From: Spirochaetae bacterium HGW-Spirochaetae-3
Lineage (GTDB): Bacteria; Spirochaetota; Spirochaetia; Treponematales; UBA12059
Assembly: GCA_002839315.1 (NCBI GenBank)
Contig: PGXV01000002.1
Location: 1-64,000 of the forward strand
Length of the DNA stretch: 64,000 nt
Direction: 5' to 3'
In this document: in pieces, positions 59,275-64,000 of the stretch
How positions within the stretch are numbered: position 1 is the stretch's first letter
Layout of the letters: every line of letters starts with the position of its first letter
Notes under the pieces: model-generated
Seen by the model: the letters and a program-made list of their open reading frames with translations, nothing else
The model's database searches: none
Told to the model about the DNA's origin: nothing
Program-made: the position numbers and the translations under genes

Positions 59275-59304
59275 ATCCTAACCGGGAGGGCGAGGTATCG
59301 TCAA
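59275..59304 (-). promoter_or_regulatory. murA promoter, leaderless arrangement
   Basis: Minus-strand TTGACG (59304-59299), 18-nt spacer, TAGGAT (59280-59275), 6 nt to ATG 59268. The AGGA inside the -10 could instead be a ribosome site of a longer transcript. Confidence 0.45.
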
Positions 59305-59426
59305 CGTGGACGCCGAACAAGCCATAGTATAGCCGTAATCGCGTTTGACCTCGCTCGGCCAAGACGCTACCATTATATCCGCTGGTCGATCCGTTCGGAT
59401 CATGGCCGATCATTACAGGAGGCAAT

Positions 59427-61190
59427 ATGTCGATAGAGAGAAAATCCCCCGTCCCGAGCGACATCGAGATAGCGCAGGCCGCGACGATACGGCCGATAGT
59501 CCAGGTAGCCGAGAATTACGGCATATGCGACGAGTGCATCGACCACTTCGGCAAGTACAAGGCCAAGGTCCGCCTCGAATTCCTCAAGCAGAACGCGGAC
59601 GCGCCGAAGCGGGCGAAATATATAGACGTAACGGCGATAAGCCCGACCCCGCTCGGCGAGGGCAAGACCACGACGACGGTCGGCCTGACCCAGGGTCTCG
59701 GGCGCATAGGGAAGAAGGCGATCGCGGCGATACGCCAACCGTCTATGGGTCCGACCTTCGGCATCAAGGGCGGCGCGGCCGGCGGCGGGTATAGCCAGAT
59801 CGTGCCGATGGAGGACTTCAACCTGCACCTGACAGGCGACATACACGCGGTCGCCGCCGCCCACAACCTCTGCGCGACGGCGCTGGACGCCCGGATGTAC
59901 CACGAAGGCCGCTGGTCCGACGCGTTCTTCGCCAAGCAGGGCATGACCAAGCTCGACATCGACCCCTATCAGGTACTATGGCGCCGAGTCGTAGACATGA
60001 ACGACAGGCCGCTCCGCGATATCGTGCTCGGGATAGGCGGCGTCGACAACGGCCCGCTCCGTCAGAGCGGCTTCGACATCGCCGTCGCCAGCGAGGTAAT
60101 GGCGATACTAGCGCTCGCGAAGGACCTCAAGGACCTGCGCGAGCGCATGGGCAGGATAGTCCTCGCGATAGACAAGAAGGGCAAGGCCGTCACTACCGAG
60201 GACCTCGGCGTCGCCGGCGCCATGACGATACTCCTCAAGGACGCCATCAAGCCGAACATACTGCAGACCCTGGAAGAGCAGCTGGCCTTCGTGCACGCGG
60301 GGCCGTTCGCCAACATCGCGCACGGCAACTCGTCGGTCATCGCCGACCTGATAGCCACGAAGATAGGCGACTACGTGGTTACCGAGAGCGGCTTCGGCGC
60401 CGACATGGGGTTCGAGAAATTCGTCGACATCAAGTGCAGGACCTCGGGCATCTTCCCGGACGCCGTGGTGCTTGTCGCGACGGTACGGGCGCTCAAGATG
60501 CACGGGGGCGGCCCCAAGGTATCGCCGGGCAAGCCGCTGGGAAAGGCCTACGTCGAGGAGGACATCGAGCTCGTCAGGAAGGGCCTGTCCAACCTGATCG
60601 CCCATCTCGGCATCGTACGCAAATTCGGCGTTCCGGCCGTCGTAGCGATAAACGCGTTCCCGACGGACACCGAGGCCGAATGGAACGTCATCAAGGATGC
60701 GGCGCTGAAGGCGGGCGCGATGGACGCGGTAGTAACGAAGAACTGGGCGGAAGGAGGCGACGGCGCCGTCGAGCTGGCCGAGGCCGTGGTCAAGGCCGCG
60801 AATCGCCCTAGCAACGTCGAGCCGTTCTATCCGCTCGAGCTTTCGATAAAGGAGAAGATCGAGCGCATCGCCCGGGAGGTCTACGGCGCCGAGCACGTCG
60901 CGTACTCCGCCGAGGCGGATAAGGCCATCGACAAGTTCGGCGAGCTCGGCTACGGCCAGCTACCCATATGCATGGCCAAGACCCAGTACTCCCTGTCGCA
61001 CGACCCGGCGTTGAAGGGAGCGCCGAAGGGTTTCATCTTCCCGATCAACGACGTGCGCATCGCGGCCGGCGCCGGCTTCATATACCCGCTCTCCGGGGAG
61101 ATCAACACGATGCCCGGACTCTCCAGCAAGCCCGGATACATGGGCATGGACATAGACGTGGAGACCGGGAGGATTATCGGGCTGTCGTAA
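59427..61190 (+). CDS. fhs: formate--tetrahydrofolate ligase
   Basis: ATP-dependent formation of 10-formyl-tetrahydrofolate from formate, the entry of formate into one-carbon metabolism (including the methyl branch of acetogenesis). 587 aa, slightly longer than the usual 555-560. Present: P-loop SPTPLGEGKTTTTVGL near residues 71-86, RQPSMGPTFGIKGGAAGGG, LTGDIHAVAAAHNLCA, and a C-terminal FIYPLSGEINTMPGL. AGGAGG lies 5 nt before the ATG. Monocistronic. An accompanying acetogenesis gene set is not seen in the window. Confidence 0.97.
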   Translation: MSIERKSPVPSDIEIAQAATIRPIVQVAENYGICDECIDHFGKYKAKVRLEFLKQNADAPKRAKYIDVTAISPTPLGEGKTTTTVGLTQGLGRIGKKAIAAIRQPSMGPTFGIKGGAAGGGYSQIVPMEDFNLHLTGDIHAVAAAHNLCATALDARMYHEGRWSDAFFAKQGMTKLDIDPYQVLWRRVVDMNDRPLRDIVLGIGGVDNGPLRQSGFDIAVASEVMAILALAKDLKDLRERMGRIVLAIDKKGKAVTTEDLGVAGAMTILLKDAIKPNILQTLEEQLAFVHAGPFANIAHGNSSVIADLIATKIGDYVVTESGFGADMGFEKFVDIKCRTSGIFPDAVVLVATVRALKMHGGGPKVSPGKPLGKAYVEEDIELVRKGLSNLIAHLGIVRKFGVPAVVAINAFPTDTEAEWNVIKDAALKAGAMDAVVTKNWAEGGDGAVELAEAVVKAANRPSNVEPFYPLELSIKEKIERIAREVYGAEHVAYSAEADKAIDKFGELGYGQLPICMAKTQYSLSHDPALKGAPKGFIFPINDVRIAAGAGFIYPLSGEINTMPGLSSKPGYMGMDIDVETGRIIGLS

Positions 61191-61197
61191 TAAGAAG

Positions 61198-61223
61198 TGA
61201 TCTGTGATCTGTGATCTGTGATC
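61198..61223. repeat. 7-bp tandem repeat TGATCTG, 3.7 copies
   Basis: Starts 7 bp after the fhs stop. The last unit pairs with GATCACA 28 nt further on (TGTGATC/GATCACA), so it may be part of a slippage-prone hairpin. No T-run. Confidence 0.75.
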
Positions 61224-61263
61224 AAGATAGCGTATCTTCCACTGATTACGGATCACATCCCCG

Positions 61264-61839
61264 CTAGGCCAGCAGGTGCTCGAATATGATCTTCAGGCCT
61301 ATGCCTACGAGGACTATCCCGCCGGCGAGCTCGGCCCAGCGTTCCAGGCGCGAGCCGATACGCTTGCCGAATTCGCAACCGACGAGGCAGAGCGCGAAGG
61401 TTATGGCCCCGATGATCGATGCCGCGATCCATATAGGCGCGCGGATTACGCTATAGCTTACGCCCACGGCGAGCGCGTCTATGCTCGTGGCCACGGACAG
61501 GACGATCAGCACGCGTACGTCGCGGACGTCGAGCCTGCGCCGGTCCTCGTCGCTGCACGACGCCTCGTTCCCCGCCTTGAAGGAATCGGCGATCATCTTG
61601 CCCCCGACGACGGCGAGCAGGCCGAACGCGAGCCAATGATCCCATGACGCTATGAACGGGGCGAAGGCGGAGCCCGCGGCGTAACCGAGTAGCGGCATCG
61701 CGAACTGGAAGAGTCCGAACGCGAAGGCGGTACGAGCCGCGTAGGCGAGGCTCAGCCCGGGAACGCAGATGCCGCTGGAAACCGATACCGCGAACGCGTC
61801 CATCGACAGGGCGAATCCGGCTAGAACGTAGGTAAGCAT
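61264..61839 (-). CDS. mntP: manganese efflux pump MntP
   Basis: 191-aa inner-membrane exporter with six helices in two inverted halves. Each half has the metal motif: GFALSMDAFAVS near the N-terminus and SVATSIDALAVGVS in the middle, with the Asp needed for Mn2+ transport; a hydrophilic Cys/Asp/Arg-rich loop (about 90-108) joins the halves. AAGGA precedes the ATG, which is 9 nt after the polyprenyl synthase stop. No yybP-ykoY-type Mn riboswitch is possible in so short a gap, and none was recognised upstream of the operon. Confidence 0.95.
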   Translation of the reverse strand: MLTYVLAGFALSMDAFAVSVSSGICVPGLSLAYAARTAFAFGLFQFAMPLLGYAAGSAFAPFIASWDHWLAFGLLAVVGGKMIADSFKAGNEASCSDEDRRRLDVRDVRVLIVLSVATSIDALAVGVSYSVIRAPIWIAASIIGAITFALCLVGCEFGKRIGSRLERWAELAGGIVLVGIGLKIIFEHLLA

Positions 61840-61848
61840 GGATGATCC

Positions 61849-62811
61849 TTAGAATGTACGGGTAAGCAGGCGTTCTATAGTAGTATGGAGCTCGTCGCGC
61901 GCGGCGCCCCGCGGTAGCCGCTGGATCTCTCGCATCGCGCGTTCCGTATAGACGGCCGCGCGCGACCGTGCGGCGTCCATCGCCCCCGATTCCCTGACGA
62001 CGGCGACGATGGCTTCCGTCGTCGCGTCATCGGGCTTATTCGGGCCGAGTAGCGGTTCGATACGCCCGGGACAGGCCCGGACGGCGAGTATCAGGGGAAG
62101 CGTGCACAGGCCTTCGCGCACGTCCTTTGCGACGGGCTTTCGCATCGCGCCTTGGCTCGATTCATAATCGAGGACGTCGTCCATTATTTGGAAGGCCATG
62201 CCGGCGGCGTATCCCGCGCGGGTCAGGGCGGCGATATTCGATAGCGAGGCCTTGGTCTCTACGGCGCCCGCGCGGAGGGAGAGCGAGAACAGGGCGGCGG
62301 TCTTGCCGGCTATCTTCCGCAGGTAATTCCGCTCGCTCCTCGGCCAGGCGCAACGCTCGAGATCCTGGTGGATCTCCTCGGAGCACAGCGCCCCGATGAG
62401 CGCGGCTAGCAGCCTGGCGTTCTCCGGGCTCGAGCTGTCGGACGCGAGGCGGAAGCAGCGGGAAAACAGCCAGTCGCCCGCGAGCACGGCGTGCTTGGAT
62501 CCGTATTCGGAGTGGACCGTCGACACGCCCCTCCTGGTATCGGATTCGTCTATCACGTCGTCGTGTATGAGCGTCGCGATATGGAGGAGCTCCACCGCCG
62601 CGGCCAGGTCGGTCAGGTCCTTGGGACGCCTCCCGAAGCGACCCGCCATCAACAGGAACGCGGGCCTGAGCATCTTGCCTTTAGCGTCTATGAGGCGTTG
62701 GATAGCGTCCGCGAGGGGGAAGCCGTCCGATCCGACGACCGTCTTCATCCGGTCGCGGACCGCGTCGAGCCTCTCGGACATTTCGGGTATACCGTTCCAG
62801 AAATCTGTCAT
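61849..62811 (-). CDS. trans-polyprenyl diphosphate synthase
   Basis: 320-aa all-helical prenyltransferase that elongates allylic diphosphates with IPP for quinone or carrier-lipid side chains. The first Asp-rich motif is IHDDVIDESDTRRG near residues 79-92; the second is FQIMDDVLDYES near residue 210. The N-terminal AKGKMLRPAFLLMAG is also conserved. Small residues before the first Asp-rich motif suit a long chain (C35-C45), but length is not certain. AGGA occurs about 25 nt before the ATG. It leads an operon with mntP, an association without obvious meaning, and lies 100 nt after an NDH-2-like gene. Confidence 0.93.
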   Translation of the reverse strand: MTDFWNGIPEMSERLDAVRDRMKTVVGSDGFPLADAIQRLIDAKGKMLRPAFLLMAGRFGRRPKDLTDLAAAVELLHIATLIHDDVIDESDTRRGVSTVHSEYGSKHAVLAGDWLFSRCFRLASDSSSPENARLLAALIGALCSEEIHQDLERCAWPRSERNYLRKIAGKTAALFSLSLRAGAVETKASLSNIAALTRAGYAAGMAFQIMDDVLDYESSQGAMRKPVAKDVREGLCTLPLILAVRACPGRIEPLLGPNKPDDATTEAIVAVVRESGAMDAARSRAAVYTERAMREIQRLPRGAARDELHTTIERLLTRTF

Positions 62812-62860
62812 CGTCGCTTGAGCTCGTCTTCCTGGTCTATTAGGGTCGGTCGGAAAATAC

Positions 62861-62890
62861 CGCCGCGAGGCGCGTCATGCCCCCGCGGCG
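62861..62890 (-). terminator. possible terminator after FAD-DoxX fusion gene
   Basis: Perfect 7-bp stem (CGCCGCG/CGCGGCG) with a 16-nt loop; on the minus strand GTATTTTCC follows. Confidence 0.4.
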
Positions 62891-62911
62891 AAGCCAACTC
62901 GTATCTAGTCT

Positions 62912-64000
62912 CTATTTCGTCGGATCGTCGGCGTAGAAATGCCACTTGCGGGCGAACTTCGTGCCGTTCCACCACTTCTTGAAGCAGGGGACGCTCCAGT
63001 AGTCCATGCCGAACGAGCGGCCGGCGCCGCCGAGCATCAGGATACCGGCGAACACGAACCATAGCTGGTCCCACGCGAACATTCCGGACAGCGTGAACAC
63101 GAGGCACATGCCGATGCTCGCCACCGCGGCCCACCAGGTAAAGAAGCCGCCGAACAACGCGAGACCGATAGCGATCTCCATCACGACTATCATCGTCTGG
63201 AACCCCTGGTACGGCAGGTAGGCGAAGATCCCGTCCATGAAGGTGGTCCGGAACCAGGTGCTCACCGCTCCGTTGAAGTTGAAGATCGGCAGGGTCAGGT
63301 CCCAGACCTTGCCGAACGCCCGCGCGGTCGTTTCGGCGACGGCCGCTGCGGTATCCGCGACGGCGCCGGAAGCTGCGGAGACGGCCTCGACGGCCGTTTC
63401 GGCGACGGCGCCGGACGCGGCGGTCACGACCTCGGCTACGGGTTCCGCGGAGGACCAATCGCCGGTCGCGCTGGCCGCGCTGACGGCCTCGGCTACCTGT
63501 ACGCCCTTCTGCACGACGCCCGAGCTGAACATCCAGCCGCTCTTGGAACCGGCGCTCCACGCGAGCCATCCCTCGCCGATCTTGTTAACGCCTTCCATGA
63601 CCCACATGAGGCCGAGCCACATACGAAGCAGGAGGGGCCAATATCCGCGGACCTTCCAGGTCGCGAAGCCGCCGATGAACGAGCGCCTGTTCTGGATATC
63701 GAGGAATTCGTGCTTGACGTACTCCCAGACCTGGTTCAGGCCGGCGATGTTGAGGAGGTACCACATGTTTATCATGTGCTTCATCGCCATCGCTATGAAG
63801 CCGTGGCTCTTCATGCCGCCGGCGTTGGCTACGCCGAAGCGCCCGCCGAGCGATACCATGAAGCCGTGGAAGTTGGACTTGAACTGGTGCCGCTCCGTCG
63901 CGCCCTCGATATCGGCGATGATGTTCTTGGCGGCGACCTCGGCGGTCTGGTGGGCGCCCTCGACGATCTGCGGGACCGGCTTGCCGTTCTCCAGGAAGAA
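62912..64000 (-). CDS. NDH-2-type FAD oxidoreductase fused to DoxX-like membrane domain, N-terminus outside window
   Basis: 362 residues of a longer protein; the reading frame is open to the right edge, so the internal ATG at 63859 is not the start. The visible N-terminal part (PVPQIVEGAHQTAEVAAKNI, then FMVSLGGRFGVANAGG) is the C-terminal end of a type-II NADH dehydrogenase/FAD-disulphide fold. After it come about six hydrophobic helices in two groups with features of DoxX-like proteins, interrupted by an Ala/Val/Glu repeat region (SAASGAVAETAVEAVSAASG type) of about 65 residues. It probably moves electrons from NADH to membrane quinone; the polyprenyl synthase next door could supply the quinone tail. 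Confidence 0.85.
   Translation of the reverse strand, partial: FFLENGKPVPQIVEGAHQTAEVAAKNIIADIEGATERHQFKSNFHGFMVSLGGRFGVANAGGMKSHGFIAMAMKHMINMWYLLNIAGLNQVWEYVKHEFLDIQNRRSFIGGFATWKVRGYWPLLLRMWLGLMWVMEGVNKIGEGWLAWSAGSKSGWMFSSGVVQKGVQVAEAVSAASATGDWSSAEPVAEVVTAASGAVAETAVEAVSAASGAVADTAAAVAETTARAFGKVWDLTLPIFNFNGAVSTWFRTTFMDGIFAYLPYQGFQTMIVVMEIAIGLALFGGFFTWWAAVASIGMCLVFTLSGMFAWDQLWFVFAGILMLGGAGRSFGMDYWSVPCFKKWWNGTKFARKWHFYADDPTK

Noticed and set aside
63073-63859. Internal ATG 63859 as the start of the last gene
   Set aside because: The frame stays open to the window edge and the upstream residues match the C-terminus of an NDH-2-type oxidoreductase.
1-64000. tRNA, rRNA, transposase, integrase or prophage genes
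   Set aside because: Looked for typical gene and cloverleaf patterns and found none I could support by eye; a tRNAscan/Infernal run would settle the RNA question.

Overview
The window looks like a chromosomal segment of a GC-rich bacterium with a two-membrane envelope, most likely a spirochaete. That is an inference from gene content, not from any marker sequence: signal-peptide proteins with barrel-like C-termini, an RND exporter/LolA-like protein/porin set, HATPase-HDOD and propeller-cyclase signalling proteins, fhs, and a MurA with Asp in place of the catalytic Cys as described in Borrelia. Genes are densely packed, with many 4-nt overlaps. I saw no rRNA, tRNA, CRISPR array, phage or IS. 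The first gene (HAD hydrolase, minus strand) and the last gene (FAD oxidoreductase-DoxX fusion, minus strand) run off the window.

Layout. 1-7 kb: HAD phosphatase and two divergent CDP-alcohol phosphatidyltransferases, a hypothetical gene, mnmG-mnmE (tRNA wobble-U34 modification) and divergent rex. 7-14 kb: a secreted barrel-like protein, a coiled-coil protein, a glycerophosphodiesterase, a membrane protein, a TPR protein, a lipoprotein 5'-nucleotidase and a small heat-shock protein. 14-18 kb (minus strand): a membrane protein/ECF sigma/zinc anti-sigma operon and a glpA/FAD-oxidoreductase/DUF1667 operon. 18-26 kb: a degenerate AAA-DUF4143 protein, then TetR, a tiny lipoprotein, an MMPL-type RND exporter, a LolA-like protein and a porin. 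26-32 kb: GH2 glycosidase, WYL regulator, DUF3795 protein, QueG-like Fe-S protein and glycogen phosphorylase. 32-39 kb: an amino-sugar cluster (nagZ-nagA-nagB, divergent RpiR regulator, double-GNAT protein, GlcNAc-type kinase). 39-45 kb: a propeller adenylate cyclase and a MarR/permease/GNAT operon that resembles organoarsenical resistance. 45-52 kb: a degenerate DEAD-box-like protein, D,D-carboxypeptidase, HATPase-HDOD protein, a sigma54 activator without HTH, a secreted protein and TrmJ. 52-55 kb: a six-gene operon of SDR, a 53-aa peptide, STAS with zinc ribbon, YbjN, PspA and a pseudo-receiver winged-helix protein. 55-64 kb: an AT-rich gap with DnaA-box-like sites, two membrane proteins, murA, fhs, mntP, a polyprenyl synthase and the NDH-2-like fusion.

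The most striking global pattern is regulatory. At about fourteen transcription-unit heads a sigma70-type -10 hexamer ends only 6-10 nt before the start codon and there is no Shine-Dalgarno sequence. In most of these a -35 box also lies 17-18 nt upstream. This predicts leaderless or nearly leaderless mRNAs, while operon-internal genes and another set of unit heads carry clear GGAG/AGGAGG sites. Other points of note are several conserved-fold proteins whose catalytic motifs have decayed, and a 70-bp duplicated hairpin element between glgP and nagB.
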